From NCBI GenBank assembly GCA_963971535.1, contig OZ020594.1, positions 115,727,127 through 115,791,126 on the forward strand: DNA of 64,000 nt, given 5' to 3'. Positions 41,496-53,435 of this stretch are shown one piece after another (position 1 is the first letter of the stretch; the number at the start of each line of letters is the position of its first letter). The notes beneath the pieces were generated by a model. The model did not search any database. It was given only the letters and a program-made list of their open reading frames with translations, and was not told where the DNA came from. The translations under genes were made by a program, and so were the position numbers. The DNA is from Notolepis coatsorum (Eukaryota > Chordata > Actinopteri > Aulopiformes > Paralepididae).

Positions 41496-42070
41496 CATCA
41501 ACTTTTCTTTTTTTAGGTGCATTTGCCATGGCTATTATTGCAGGATACATGGCCTTGCTGATGAAATGAGTTGTATTCCAGTATTACGTGCGCAGTTGTA
41601 CGGTTGGCGCGCAGCATTCCTTGCCAGCATTCCGGACATAGTATGGGGGTCACATGGAGACAGCTATTGCTAGAGAAGGTGCTGCCACCCTGAGGTGAAG
41701 AAATAAATTGCAACTTGAACTTTTATGAATAATTCATTCTGGTTTGACGTGCTGGCAGGCAGGCGTACTTTGATGGGATGGGAAGGGGGGATGGCCGTTT
41801 TAGAAGAGGGGATGATATTGACCGTTTTTATGCCATCCCCCCTCAACTCGAGTACTGGGTATATAGAAGCATTATATGCAGGTATATTCAGACATATATG
41901 GATATATGCAGTAAATATAAATATATTTGTATATATCCAGCACTATTGTACATGCTATCATACAGAGTTATATGGGTAGACTATAGTATGAATATATAGA
42001 ATTTTTTTGCAAATTTTATGGCTGTCTTTTTTTTACTGCAGTGAAGCACTTTGAGCTGCAATTCTTGTAT
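41496..42070. other. Non-coding stretch
   Basis: AT-rich with TATATA motifs (41860-42000). No gene recognised. Confidence 0.4.
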
Positions 42071-42322
42071 GAAAGGTACTAAATCAAATCAAATCAAATT
42101 TATTTGTAAGGCCCGACAACACACGTTAATGTCCCCATGGGCCGTACACGTCTTCTTTAAACAAGTCAAGAAGAAACATCACAATAATTCAAGAACAAAA
42201 CAAGGACACCATAAGGTCCAAACAATTTAAAATAAATGCAAAATAAATAAATGCAACACTCCCAGACATACCCCATACGAAGGTAAGGAAAAACTCACTA
42301 AAACCTAGCAATAGGAAAAAGA
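42071..42322 (-). mobile_element. 3' end of (TTTGA)n-tailed retroposon
   Basis: (AAATC)n start, then cccgacaacacacgttaatg and ccccatgggcc, inverted relative to 45440-45693. It is followed directly by LTR-type sequence. Confidence 0.8.
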
Positions 42323-42324
42323 GG

Positions 42325-44077
42325 GAGAACTGGGAGGACTAGAGTGGGGAAACAGGGACAGAGGCCTGCGGAGGCGGGCTGGGGAGAGGGAGGACTGGAA
42401 GGACTAGATAGGGAGGACTAGGAGGACAAGAGAAAAACAGGGTAAGGCCTTGGAACAGGGCGAGGGCTGGAGTTGCATACTGGGACAGAGAAAACAGGGT
42501 AAGGCCTTGGAACACAAGCATTAATGAATGTTGCTGCTCTGCAGCTTCTCCCGGGATGGTTAGTCTGGGGAAGCAGGTGGGTACATCAGAGCCGCTCTGC
42601 AGACTTCTCTCGGCAGATCTCCGAGGTGGGTAAACGGGACCGAGAGGGAGAGAGGGAGTGGGTTAGCTCAGAGTACAAAGGGGAACAGAGCAGGTGACAG
42701 GAGAGGTGACTTGTCCCAAAAACAGAGTAATCCAAGTGACAGAATCTTCGGTGTAAATACACACTGTGAGTAAAGTCCCAAAATACAAATCCAAGTGAAT
42801 AATATCTTCGGTGTGTAAACACACAGTGAGCGATGTTAAGGCCAAAATATTATCCCAATGAAACAATCCAAAAAGGCTGAACGCTGGGTGAGTGACTGTC
42901 TGATAAAAAGCAGGAAATCTTCAGTGTTATATAAACACACGAAAAACGGATAGGATCAAAGACAGTCATAAAAACTCACCCAGGCGCTGTGCGTAAAGAG
43001 CGTTGGAACAGAACGGAGCGAGCGCGTCGCCACTGGAAACGGGTGTCCAAGCGGAGGTCTGAGTGGTGCGCGACTGCTTGGAGTAAGCGCCGGTACGGAG
43101 GGCGCATCTGGCGCGGAGGTCTGAGTGGTGCGCGACTGCTTGGAGTACGCGCCGGTACGGAGGGCGCATCTGGCGCGGAGGTCTGAGTGGTGCGCGACTG
43201 CTTAGTGTACGCGCCGGTACGGAGGGCGCATCTGGCACGGAGGTCTGAGTGGTGCGCGACTGCTTAGTGTACGCGCCGGTACGGAGGGCGCATCTGGCGC
43301 GGAGGTCTGAGGGGTGCGCGTCTGCTTGGAGTACGCGCCGGTACGGAGGACGCATCTGGAGTGCGTCTGAATGCGCGTCAGGAGTGAAGAGCGCGTCTGC
43401 GCGGAAGAGCGCGCCGGCTCGGAGAGACGCATCCTCCCGTAGAGTATTAGGAAGCGATGCGCGTCAGGAGTGAAGAGCGAGTCTGCTGCGCGGAGGTCTG
43501 GATGCGCGCCTGGAGTGAAGAGCGCGTCTGCTGCGCGGAGGTCTGGATGCGCGTCTGGGCGTCTGCTGCGCTGAGGTCTGAAGTTGAACACTGGGATACC
43601 TCCCGTGGAAGTTTAGAGAGCGCAGTCCAGTGTCTCCCTCAGGCAACGGCGACAGGAGGCGAAGGCTGGAGCGCATCTCACGCCGGAGATGAAAACAGCA
43701 TAAACAGACAGAGGACCTCCCGAAGGAGTCTTGGTGATAGAGAATATGATACGGAATGAACGGCACGACCCGACAAGGGACAGAGGGGAGAGCGAGGTAC
43801 TTAAAGCCCACAGGGGAACTAATTAGAATGCACCACAGGTGCGTGAAGGTAATTGATACTTGAAACTAAAAGTGTGTGTTCGGCACCAGACCAATCAAAC
43901 ACATAATGACAGGTAGTCCAAGGGTGTGGTTGCTGAAGAGCAAACGAACGCGAGGGTGGGGGCTAGTGAGGTGAGGAGAATGCAATTGATTAACAGTAGG
44001 CTTAAAGGAACAGAGCGAGTAGGTGAGCAACAGGCTTAAAGGAACAGAGCGAGTAGGTGAGCAGCGGACAAAACCTC
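42325..44077 (-). repeat. Long LTR of non-autonomous retroelement, diverged copy
   Basis: In minus orientation it starts TGTGAGGTTTTGTCCGCTGC (44077). It contains a TATA-like gggctttaagtacc, the segment acttccacgggaggta and a tandem array of ~60-bp GC-rich units (42990-43350). It ends with the CCCAGCCCGCCTCCGC-type segment shared with 47800. It is related to, but clearly diverged from, the LTR at 49628-51859. Confidence 0.6.
42990..43360. repeat. ~60-bp GC-rich tandem repeat in LTR
   Basis: About five units contain gcgccggtacggagggcgca and aggtctgagtggtgcgcgac. Confidence 0.9.
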
Positions 44078-44790
44078 ACAGTACCCCCCCCTCCACGGGA
44101 GCCACCCGGCGACCCAAAAATACAGACAGAGTGGCAGGGGACAAAACAAGGCAAAAAACAAAAAGTACTGGGCCAAGCCAGCAGGGGAAGCCACAAACAA
44201 AAGTGGGGCTAGCAAAAGAACAGGGTAGCTGAGGGGTAACTAGGGTAGCTGAGGGGTAACCATGGTAGCTGAGGGGCAACTGGAGGAGCTGAGGGGTAAC
44301 CAGAGGAGCTGAGGGGCAACCAGAGGAGCTGAGGGGTAACTAGAGGAGCAGAGGGGTAACCATGGTAGCTGAGGGGTAACTAGAGGAGCTGAGGGGTAAC
44401 CATGGTAGCTGAGGGGTAAGTAGGGTAGCTGAGGGGTAACTTGAGGAGCTGAGGGGTAACTACCAGGGCACTGGTAGCTACAGGGCCTATGCTAGCTGTA
44501 ATGCAACATTAACAAAGAGGCTGCGCTAGCTGCCGGAGCTAGGCTAGCTGACAGGGCTGGAACAGGGGCACTGGAGAGGGGAACAGGGAAGGGACTAGCA
44601 GAGGGAAAGGGTAGCTGCCAGGGCACTGATAGCTACAGGGCCTATGCTAGCTGTACTGCTACATCAACATAGAGGCTGCGCTAGCTGCCGGAGCTAGGCT
44701 AGCAGAGGGAAAGGGTAGCTGCCAGGGCACTGATAGCTACAGGGCCTATGCTAGCTGTACTGCTACATTAACATAGAGGCTGCGCTAGCT
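44078..44790 (-). other. Internal region of non-autonomous LTR element (partial)
   Basis: It corresponds to 49627 downwards in the plus-strand copy (ggagccacccggcgacccaa segment). It includes about twelve ~21-bp units of gaggggtaactagaggagct type (44225-44465) and then gctagctg-rich repeats. It is non-coding. Confidence 0.6.
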
Positions 44791-45693
44791 GGACCCTTCA
44801 TATATCTACTCCATTCACATATATGCCTACCACTTGTATCTATTGCTATGTCCGCCTACTACAATCTCATGAGCTGTCTAACGCCTGTCCCGTCTCCCTG
44901 TCTTCCTATGACTTGCTGTCCTGGAGTGTTGACCGGAGTGTTGGACGTCCCGTGACGAAGGCCGGGAGATTGCGACCCCCTCTGCGTGCCCCCCTGTCTC
45001 CGGAGGTCTCGTAGTGGTGACCGGAGTGCCGGATGTCCCGCGATGATGTCGGGAAGTTCGCGACCCTCTCTGCGCCACCCCTATCTCCCTGTCTCCGGCT
45101 GTCCCTGAGCAACGACCGGAGTGTTGAATGTCCCGTGACTAAGACGGGGAGGACGTGACCCTCTTTGCGCCGCCCCTGTGCCTCAAATAGATCCGCTATC
45201 AACTCTATCTTTAATCTTTCAAAATGTTCAGTTGCTATCGCTATTAGCTCTATCTTTAATTTTTCAAAATTTACAGTTGCTATTGCATGCACTCATCTGT
45301 GTTTCACCACACACATGAGTGCATGCTTACCAACTGTCCGTCTGCAACACTACTATCACCAACATCTAAGAAGGGAGATCCCCCCTTGAATGGCCCTTCT
45401 AAGGTTTCTCTCCTCCACACTGCCTGTGGAGCTTTTTTCCCTATTGTTAGGTTTTAGTGAGTTTTTCCTTACCTTCGCGTGGGGTATGTCTGGGAGTGCT
45501 TGCATTCTTTCATTTATTTGCATTCATCTAAAAAATGTTTGGACCTTATGGTGTTCTTGTTCTGTTCTTGACTTATTGTTATGTTGTCTTCTTGACTTGT
45601 TTAAAGAAGACCTGTACGGCCCATGGGGACATTAACGTGTGTTGTCGGGCCCTATAAATAAATTTGATTTGATTTGATTTGATTTGATTTGTA
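44791..45693 (+). mobile_element. (TTTGA)n-tailed retroposon
   Basis: About three ~90-bp repeats (ctgtctccggaggtctcgta, ggagtgttggacgtcccgtg types) are followed by a conserved 3' region (ggttttagtgagtttttcct, ttaacgtgtgttgtcgggcc), AATAAA and (TTTGA)n. Its 3' end recurs at 11605 and 42071. No RT frame is visible. It could be the 3' part of a LINE or a SINE-like unit. Confidence 0.6.
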
Positions 45694-46108
45694 CGAATGT
45701 CACCCCTGCCCACTTTGCCAACCTAGGATGGCTTAGAGTAGATGACAGAGTACAGCAACTTGCAATGGGCCTGGTCTACAAGATACACTACACGACCAAG
45801 GTACCCATGTACATGTCAAAATACTTCCCAAAGGTCAGTGAATACCATGATCACAACACCAGAGGGAGCTCCACAAATCATGTAAAACCCAGATTCGGCT
45901 CAAACAAGGGACTAAACACGTTTCGCAATTATGCCACACCAATGTGGAACGCCCTACCCAAAGCTGTAAAGGAATGTGAATCACTACCCACTTTCAAAAT
46001 CACTCTCAAAGAACACCTACGGGAGACTGCAATTCGAAACTGGCCCCTACAAATGTCTTAACCCAGTTGTACAGTAAAGACCAAGTATGGCCTTGTCAGT
46101 ATTCCAAT
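45694..46108 (+). pseudogene. LINE family Y RT C-terminus, 5' part of split copy
   Basis: The frame encodes NLGWLRVDDRVQQLAMGLVY and FPKVSEYHDHNTRGSSTNHV, then runs to WPLQMS with a TAA at 46059-46061. It matches the LINE at 61784-64000 and shows the natural C-terminus which that copy lost. Its 3'UTR is interrupted at about 46108 by the LTR element and resumes at 51861. Confidence 0.85.
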
Positions 46109-46244
46109 GTCGTCTGCTGTCGCCGTAGCCTGTGGAGGAGACTGTTCTGCGCTCCCTGTACTTCCACGGGAGGCACCCCAGCGCTCCACTGCAGACCCCA
46201 GCGCAGCTGTTCGTCCTGACGCACATCTAGATCAACGCGCATCT

Positions 46245-46780
46245 TCAAGGGCTTGGCACGCTCTCCAGTCTCCAGCGCGCAACGCGCATCTTCCAAGGAT
46301 CCTCGGGCTTGGCACGCTCTCCAGTCACCAGCGCGCAACGCGCATCTTCAAGGGCTTGTCACGCTCTCCAGTCTCCAGCGCGCAACGCGCATCTTCCAAG
46401 GATCCTCGTGCTTGGCACGCTCTCCAGTCTCCAGCGCGCAACGCGCATCTTCCAAGGATCCTCGTGCTTGGCACGCTCTCCAGTCACCAGCGCGCAACGC
46501 GCATCTGCAAGGGCTTGGCACGCTCTCCAGTCACCAGCGCGCAACGCGCATCTTCAAGGGCTTGGCACGCTCTCCAGTCTCCAGCGCGCAACGCGCATCT
46601 TCCAAGGATCCTCGTGCTTGGCACGCTCTCCAGTCACCAGCGCGCAACGCGCATCTGCAAGGGCTTGGCACGCTCTCCAGTCACCAGCGCGCAACGCGCA
46701 TCTTCAAGGGCTTGGCACGCTCTCCAGTCTCCAGCGCGCAACGCGCATCTTCCAAGGATCCTCGTGCTTGGCACACTCCT
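46245..46780. repeat. GC-rich tandem array in left LTR
   Basis: Units of ~45-60 bp alternate between cttggcacgctctccagtct/cac and gcgcgcaacgcgcatcttc. The homologous array in the right LTR (50115-50490) is ~150 bp shorter. Confidence 0.92.
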
Positions 46781-46844
46781 CCTCGCAGACGCACCCCGAG
46801 GCGTCTCTCGGTTCCGACGTGCACACCAAGGTGTGGCGCGCCAC

Positions 46845-47110
46845 TCTGTTCCTCGGCTCCGACAGCGGCTACCCGGTGGACGACACCCTCGCCACCGCCG
46901 CTGTTCCAGCACCCTGTTCCTCGGCTCCGACAGCGGCTACCCGGTGGACGACACCCTCGCCACCGCCGCTGTTCCAGCACTCTGTTCCTCGGCTCCGACA
47001 GCGGCTACCCGGTTGACGACACCCTCGCCACCGCCGCTGTTCCAGCACTCTGTTCCTCGGCTCGGACAGCCAGCTACCCGGTGGCGACACCCTCGCCGCC
47101 GCTGCTGTTC
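46845..47110. repeat. ~67-bp tandem array in LTR
   Basis: Four units contain tgttcctcggctccgacagc and ggtggacgacaccctcgcca; also present at 50564-50825. Confidence 0.92.
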
Positions 47111-47535
47111 CTGCACCATTACGCATACGCCTGGGTGAGTTTTGATTGTGATGTCACTCACCCAGCGTAATGCCTCTTGCCCCCGTCCCGCTGCGTTTCC
47201 TGTACCATTACGCATACGCCTGGGTGAGTTTTGATTGTGATGTCACTCACCCAGCGTAATGCCTCTTGCCCCCGTCCCGCTGCGTTTCCTGTACCATTCC
47301 GCATACGCCTGGGTGAGTTTTGATTGTGATGTCACTCACCCAGCGTAATGCCTCTTGCCCTCGTCCCGCTGCTGTTCCTGTACCATTACGCATACGCCTG
47401 GGTGAGTTTTGATTGTGATGTCACTCACCCAGCGTAATGCCTCTTGCCCTCGTCCCGCTGCTGTTCCTGTACCATTACGCATACGCTTGGGTGAGTTTTG
47501 ATTGTTAAGTCACTCACCCAGCGTAATGCCTCCTT
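47109..47535. repeat. ~88-bp palindromic tandem array in LTR
   Basis: Five units each carry an inverted repeat: GCATACGCCTGGGTGAGT pairs with ACTCACCCAGCGTAATGC around TTTGATTGTGATGTC. The right LTR has four units (50827-51167). Confidence 0.92.
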
Positions 47536-48230
47536 TTTTGTTCTCACTTAGTTAGTAGTTTGGACATTTCATCTCCCACTCTGTTTTTGTTCTCACTTAG
47601 ATAGTATTTTTGGACATTACATCTCCCCCTGTGTGTTTGTCACACGAAGATATTATTACTTTGTTACTTTGTTTATTTGGACTGTTCTGCATCTGCTCTG
47701 TTTGTTCCCTTTTGAATATTAACCCTCTCCTCTGTTCTGCAGAGCGGCCCAGATGTTTTCCCACCAGTCCCCAGTTCCTCCCTGTCCCCAGCCCGCCTCC
47801 GCGGGCCTCAGTCCCCCCTGTCCCTAGTTCTCCCCTTTCTAGTTCCACCTAGTTCCTGGTCCCAAGTTCTCCCCTTCTAGTTCCACCTAGTTCCTTGTCC
47901 CTAGTTCTCCTAGTCCCCAGTTCTCCTGTTCCCTAGCTCTCCTTGTCCCGACATCTCCTAGTCTCTAGTTCCTCTGTTCCTTTAACCTTCCCCTAGCGTT
48001 TCCTTTAATGTTTCCCCTAGCGTTCATTAACCTTCCCTTAGTGTTCCCTTTTCCTGCCCGCCTCTTAAAGGCACCTAGTTTTTCCCCTCTTGTTATATTC
48101 CTGTATTTGTGTTCTCCCTTAAAGGGACAGTGCCCTTTTTTCCCTGTCTCTCAATAAATATCTGTTTCTTGGCAAACCATCATACCTGTCTTGTGTTGTG
48201 CGATTGGGGTCGGTTACAAACCATAACAGT

Positions 48231-49627
48231 ACGACCCCACCAAATCGACGACCCCAGCCAGCACAGACGGTGTATGTTGAGTTTGCCTTTTTTTTTTCTT
48301 GTTCCCTCTAGCTTCCTTGTTAGTCCTGTTTAGCTCCCTTGTTTAGCTTGTTAGTCTCCCCGGTTAGCTCCCCTGTTTGCTTCCCGTTTAGCCCTGTTTG
48401 ACCCCCCTGTAGCTAGCCATGCCCTGGCAGCTAACCCAGTCCCTCAGCAGAGCCCCTGTCTGCTAGCTTAGCCCCGAGCCTCTATGTTGATGCAGCCCTT
48501 GCTGCTGGCATAGGCCCTGTAGCTAGCCATGCCCTGGCGGCTAACCCAGTCCCTCAGCAGAGCCCCTGTCTGCTAGCTTTGCCCCGGCTGCTAGCACAGC
48601 CTCTATGTTTATGCAGCCCTTGCAGCTGACATAGGCCCTGTAGCTAGCCAGGCCCAAGCAGCTAACCCGGTCCCTCTGCATGGCCTCCACTTTTTTGTGT
48701 ACCATCCCCACTGCTAGGACTGCCCTTTCAGCTAGCAAGGTCAGTTTCTCTCCCCACTGCTAGGACTGCCCTTTCAGCTAGCAAGGTCAGCTTATCTCCC
48801 ACTGCTAGGACTGCCTTTTCAGCTAGCAAGGTCAGTTTATCTCACGCTGCTAGGACTGCCCTTCAGCTAGCAAGGTCAGTATTCCCACTGCTAGGACTGC
48901 CCCTTCAGCTAGCATGTTCAGTTTCTCTCACACAGCTAGGACTGTCCTTCCAGCTAGCTTGTTCTCTCATGCTGGTCCAGCCCTGTCTGCCAGCCTAGCT
49001 CCGGCAGCTAGCGCAGCCTCTATGTTAGTGTAACAGTACAGCTAGCATAGGCCCTGTGGCTATCAGTGCCTTGGCAGCTACCCTTTCCCCCTGCTAGCCT
49101 GGCTCGGCAGCTAGCGCAGCCTCTATGTTGATGTAGCAGTACAGCTAGGATAAGCCCTGTAGCTATCAGTGCCCTGGCAGCTACCCTTTCCCTCTGCTAG
49201 CCTGGCTCCGGCAGCTTGCGCAGCCTCTATGTTGATGTAGCAGTACAGCTAGCATAGGCCCTGTAGCTATCAGTGCCCTGGCAGCTAACCTTCCCTCTGC
49301 TAGCCCTTTTCCCGGTGCTCCTCTTGGTTACCCCTCAGCTCCTCTAGTTGCCCCTCAGCTCCTCTGGTTGCCCCTTAGCTACCCTGCTTGCCCCTCTTCT
49401 CCTCTGGTTACCCCTCAGCTCCTCTGGTTACCCCTCAGCTCCTCCTGTTGCCCCTCTGCTACCCTAGTTACCCCTCGGCGACCCTGTCTCTTTTGCTAGC
49501 CCCACTCTTGTGGTGGCTTCCCCTGCTGGCTTGGCCAGTACCTTTTGTTTTTGTCTTGTTTTGCCCCCTGCCACTCTGTCTGTATTTGTTTTGGGTCGCC
49601 GGGTGGCTCCCGTTGAGGGGGGGGTAC
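48231..49627 (+). other. Internal region of non-autonomous LTR element
   Basis: No coding potential. It has many gctagc-containing ~110-bp and ~55-bp repeats (48400-49310) and a purine/G tract (ggggggggtac) immediately before the right LTR. A tRNA primer site could not be identified with confidence after 48230. Confidence 0.6.
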
Positions 49628-51860
49628 TGTGAGGTTTTGTCCGCTGCTCACCAACTTTCTCTGTTTTCTTTAAGCCTACTGTTAGAAATTCCCTTCTCAC
49701 TCACTCTCTCTAGCCCCCACCCTCTCGTTCTTTACTCTTGTTTACTCTCAGTGGCCACACCTGGACTATTATCAATTACCTCCCGCACCTGTGGTGGCAG
49801 GCTAATTAGTTCCCTTGTGGGCTTTAAATACCAGGGCTCTTCCCCTCGTTTCGGCGTGGGGTCGTGTTGTATTCATGCTGAGTCATATTCTCTAACATCT
49901 AGACTCTTTCGGGAGATCCTCTGGTCTACCAATGCTGTATATGGATTTCTCCAGCCTTGAGATGTTTTGCTCCAGCCTTCGTCTGCTGTCGCCGTAGCCT
50001 GTGGAGGAGACTGTTCTGCGCTCCCTGTACTTCCACGGGAGGCACCCCAGCGCTCCACTGCAGACCCCAGCGCAGCTGTTCGTCCTGACGCACATCTAGA
50101 TCAACGCGCATCTTCAAGGGCTTGGCACGCTCTCCAGTCTCCAGCGCGCAACGCGCATCTTCCAAGGATCCTCGGGCTTGGCACGCTCTCCAGTCACCAG
50201 CACGCAACGCGCATCTTCAAGGGCTTGGCACGCTCTCCAGTCTCCAGCGCGCAACGCGCATCTTCCAAGGATCCTCGTGCTTGGCACGCTCTCCAGTCTC
50301 CAGCGCGCAACGCGCATCTTCCAAGGATCCTCGTGCTTGGCACGCTCTCCAGTCACCAGCGCGCAACGCGCATCTGCAAGGGCTTGGCACGCTCTCCAGT
50401 CACCAGCGCGCAACGCGCATCTTCAAGGGCTTGGCACGCTCTCCAGTCTCCAGCGCGCAACGCGCATCTTCCAAGGATCCTCGTGCTTGGCACACTCCTC
50501 CTCGCAGACGCACCCCGAGGCGTCTCTCGGTTCCGACGTGCACACCAAGGTGTGGCGCGCCACTCTGTTCCTCGGCTCCGACAGCGGCTACCCGGTGGAC
50601 GACACCCTCGCCACCGCCGCTGTTCCAGCACCCTGTTCCTCGGCTCCGACAGCGGCTACCCGGTGGACGACACCCTCGCCACCGCCGCTGTTCCAGCACT
50701 CTGTTCCTCGGCTCCGACAGCGGCTACCCGGTTGACGACACCCTCGCCACCGCCGCTGTTCCAGCACTCTGTTCCTCGGCTCGGACAGCCAGCTACCCGG
50801 TGGCGACACCCTCGCCGCCGCTGCTGTTCCTGCACCATTACGCATACGCCTGGGTGAGTTTTGATTGTGATGTCACTCACCCAGCGTAATGCCTCTTGCC
50901 CCCGTCCCGCTGCGTTTCCTGTACCATTACGCATACGCCTGGGTGAGTTTTGATTGTGATGTCACTCACCCAGCGTAATGCCTCTTGCCCCCGTCCCGCT
51001 GCGTTTCCTGTACCATTCCGCATACGCCTGGGTGAGTTTTGATTGTGATGTCACTCACCCAGCGTAATGCCTCTTGCCCTCGTCCCGCTGCTGTTCCTGT
51101 ACCATTACGCATACGCTTGGGTGAGTTTTGATTGTTAAGTCACTCACCCAGCGTAATGCCTCCTTTTTTGTTCTCACTTAGTTAGTAGTTTGGACATTTC
51201 ATCTCCCACTCTGTTTTTGTTCTCACTTAGATAGTATTTTTGGACATTACATCTCCCCCTGTGTGTTTGTCACACGAAGATATTATTACTTTGTTACTTT
51301 GTTTATTTGGACTGTTCTGCATCTGCTCTGTTTGTTCCCTTTTGAATATTAACCCTCTCCTCTGTTCTGCAGAGCGGCCCAGATGTTTTCCCACCAGTCC
51401 CCAGTTCCTCCCTGTCCCCAGCCCGCCTCCGCGGGCCTCAGTCCCCCCTGTCCCTAGTTCTCCCCTTTCTAGTTCCACCTAGTTCCTGGTCCCAAGTTCT
51501 CCCCTTCTAGTTCCACCTAGTTCCTTGTCCCTAGTTCTCCTAGTCCCCAGTTCTCCTGTTCCCTAGCTCTCCTTGTCCCGACATCTCCTAGTCTCTAGTT
51601 CCTCTGTTCCTTTAACCTTCCCCTAGCGTTTCCTTTAATGTTTCCCCTAGCGTTCATTAACCTTCCCTTAGTGTTCCCTTTTCCTGCCCGCCTCTTAAAG
51701 GCACCTAGTTTTTCCCCTCTTGTTATATTCCTGTATTTGTGTTCTCCCTTAAAGGGACAGTGCCCTTTTTTCCCTGTCTCTCAATAAATATCTGTTTCTT
51801 GGCAAACCATCATACCTGTCTTGTGTTGTGCGATTGGGGTCGGTTACAAACCATAACAGT
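49628..51860 (+). repeat. Right LTR, full length
   Basis: It starts TGTGAGG. A TATA-like gggctttaaatacc at about 49820 is followed by the same arrays as the left copy. The AATAAA at about 51783 and the end ACAAACCATAACA close it. Confidence 0.65.
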
Positions 51861-52142
51861 TTCTATGTCAAATGTATATACACTCTTTTTTTTCTGGATT
51901 TTTTTTAGTATCACAAACAGGACTGTATTTGCTAATCTGGTATGTCATAAATGTATAGATGTAGCAGTACTGTCTATCTGTATGTCGTGTGTGTCATATG
52001 ATGAATTGAAAATGGGGGACCCTGATGTAAACAAGATGAAAGTCTTTCTCTGGTCTGCATCCCCTTAACAATTGTATGTATTGAGCTGTGCTGTACTGTA
52101 CCCATTCTGCAATCTGTTAATAAACTTTTAAATCAATCAATC
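51861..52142 (+). mobile_element. LINE family Y 3'UTR, 3' part of split copy
   Basis: It resumes tttctatgtcaaatgtatat, then the conserved gaccctgatgtaaacaagat and ggtctgcatccccttaacaa. It ends AATAAACTTTTAAATCAATC with a TCAA tail. Confidence 0.85.
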
Positions 52143-52399
52143 AGCTACGTCCTGGTTGATTCCCGGACACGTGAACACTTAAGGTAACTAACTTGCGTTC
52201 AGCGTTTCTCTGATTGGCCACGATGCCCACGTGGCCGCGCGCTAGCACGCCCCCTTATCGCCGCCTGCCGCTCTGTGTGTCTGTGTGTTGCAGCGCGGCA
52301 GAGCGGCAGAGGTCCCTTGCGGAAATGCGCAAATGTAATGTTATGTTCGAATCGCTAGAATACACAACATATTTATCAAAACAACTACCAGATTCGCTC

Positions 52400-52552
52400 A
52401 TAACGTTATTTCACGTGACAACACAGCCCAGCTGTCAGAAACTGTACATTGTAACGTTATATAACGCAACGTTATATAATGTTATTTTGCGTTTTTATTC
52501 ATAACGTCATTTCGCGTGAAAACACAGCACAGCTGTCAGAAACTGCACATTG
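52400..52552. repeat. ~52-bp direct repeat pair
   Basis: The segment aacacagcccagctgtcaga plus aactgtacattg with upstream ataacgtYatttc occurs twice (52400-52452 and 52500-52552), separated by AACGTTATATAACG palindromes. Confidence 0.8.
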
Positions 52553-52574
52553 AGGGGGTTTGAATCACTGTACA

Positions 52575-52670
52575 TCCGTGGAGGCTGCTGACCAAATTTT
52601 TAGGTGAAGCCCAAATTATTATATTATATTATATATTAAATTATATTTTTTAAACATCCCCAACGCTGCA
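52575..52670. repeat. Interspersed repeat, also at 20538-20632
   Basis: Same tggaggctgctgaccaaatt and AT-rich sequence as the earlier copy. Confidence 0.75.
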
Positions 52671-52856
52671 ACACCCCCATTCCTCCCAGGTGTCAGGCTC
52701 CTCATTCGCTTCCATTCATTTTGGGGCCCATGCTTAAATATCGCACTTCTGAAGTATAAACAAACTATACTGCTGTGACGATTTCGAATATCCTAACATG
52801 TATTTACCACCTTCCTCTGCACGAGGCCACAGGTGGGTTTTATGTAACACAAGGAC

Positions 52857-52920
52857 AATGAATGAATGAATGAATGAATGAATGAATGAAAACTTTATTT
52901 AACAGATTGCAACATATATC
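52857..52920 (-). mobile_element. LINE 3' end with (TGAA)n tail
   Basis: (TGAA)8 followed by aactttatttaacagattgc, the inverted form of a family Y 3' end; very short. Confidence 0.6.
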
Positions 52921-53110
52921 CACTCTTGAACAATGAAAAACTCCTTTTTCTTCTATTTACAAATAATTGTTGATTATTACTGTTACTGTATTGTTTGTCT
53001 TGTTTTATGTAAAAAAAGAGAAAATAAAAAAACATAAAATTCCAATTCAATGAACATCTACATGGTTATGAATATTTTGGCAGTACTGTAGTTTATAACT
53101 GAACGTCTAC

Positions 53111-53329
53111 CTTTGCACATAGTTCATGTCTGGGCAGATCTCTCTGTTTGTTAGCACAGCCAAAGCAGCGGTAGGCATGTGGCCAAACTCAAATAACGCT
53201 GTCAATGTGTCTATGGCCTTTTGTCCAACATCTCTATAGCGAATGGCATCTGCGACATGGAGATTATGATTGTGCCTATTCACAATGCGAACTTGCAATG
53301 GGAAATGAGGGATGTGTGGGTCTTTACTC
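53111..53329 (-). CDS. Exon c of unidentified gene
   Basis: A minus-strand exon lies between acceptor TTCTTTTACAG (AG at 53331-53330) and donor CAAAG|GTAGAC (GT at 53110-53109). It encodes SKDPHIPHFPLQVRIVNRHN, HNLHVADAIRYRDVGQKAID and ALFEFGHMPTAALAVLTNRE, then ICPDMNYVQ. Its leading base completes the codon split by the exon ending at 53436. I do not recognise the family with certainty. The sequence recalls uncharacterised teleost proteins that may descend from MULE/SWIM-type transposases. It is free of stops. Confidence 0.65.
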
Positions 53330-53435
53330 CTGTAAAAGAAATCAAAATCAACTTATCAATAAAAACTAGGCCCCAACTGTTATGTCTATAAAAACAATTG
53401 AATTATAAGTATTGTATTGTATAGTTCAAACTCAC

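Larger units (their letters stand above)
46109..51860 (+). mobile_element. Non-autonomous long-LTR retroelement
   Basis: Two near-identical long repeats (46109-48230 and 49980-51860) surround a ~1.4-kb non-coding interior. The complete right LTR seems to start at TGTGAGGTTTTGTCCGCTGC (49628), right after a G-rich tract, and ends ...AAACCATAACA. The left LTR lacks the first ~350 bp. Each LTR has a polyA signal (CAATAAATATC) near its end. Open frames across the GC-rich part are only tandem-repeat translations. The unit lies in the 3'UTR of a family Y LINE (45694-46108, 51861-52142). Confidence 0.65.

Noticed and set aside
46107-47170. Open frames of 343, 305 and 235 codons on the plus strand, and similar ones at 49967-50889
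   Set aside because: All three frames are open because the LTR tandem arrays lack stops; they show no domain and the translations are simple repeats.
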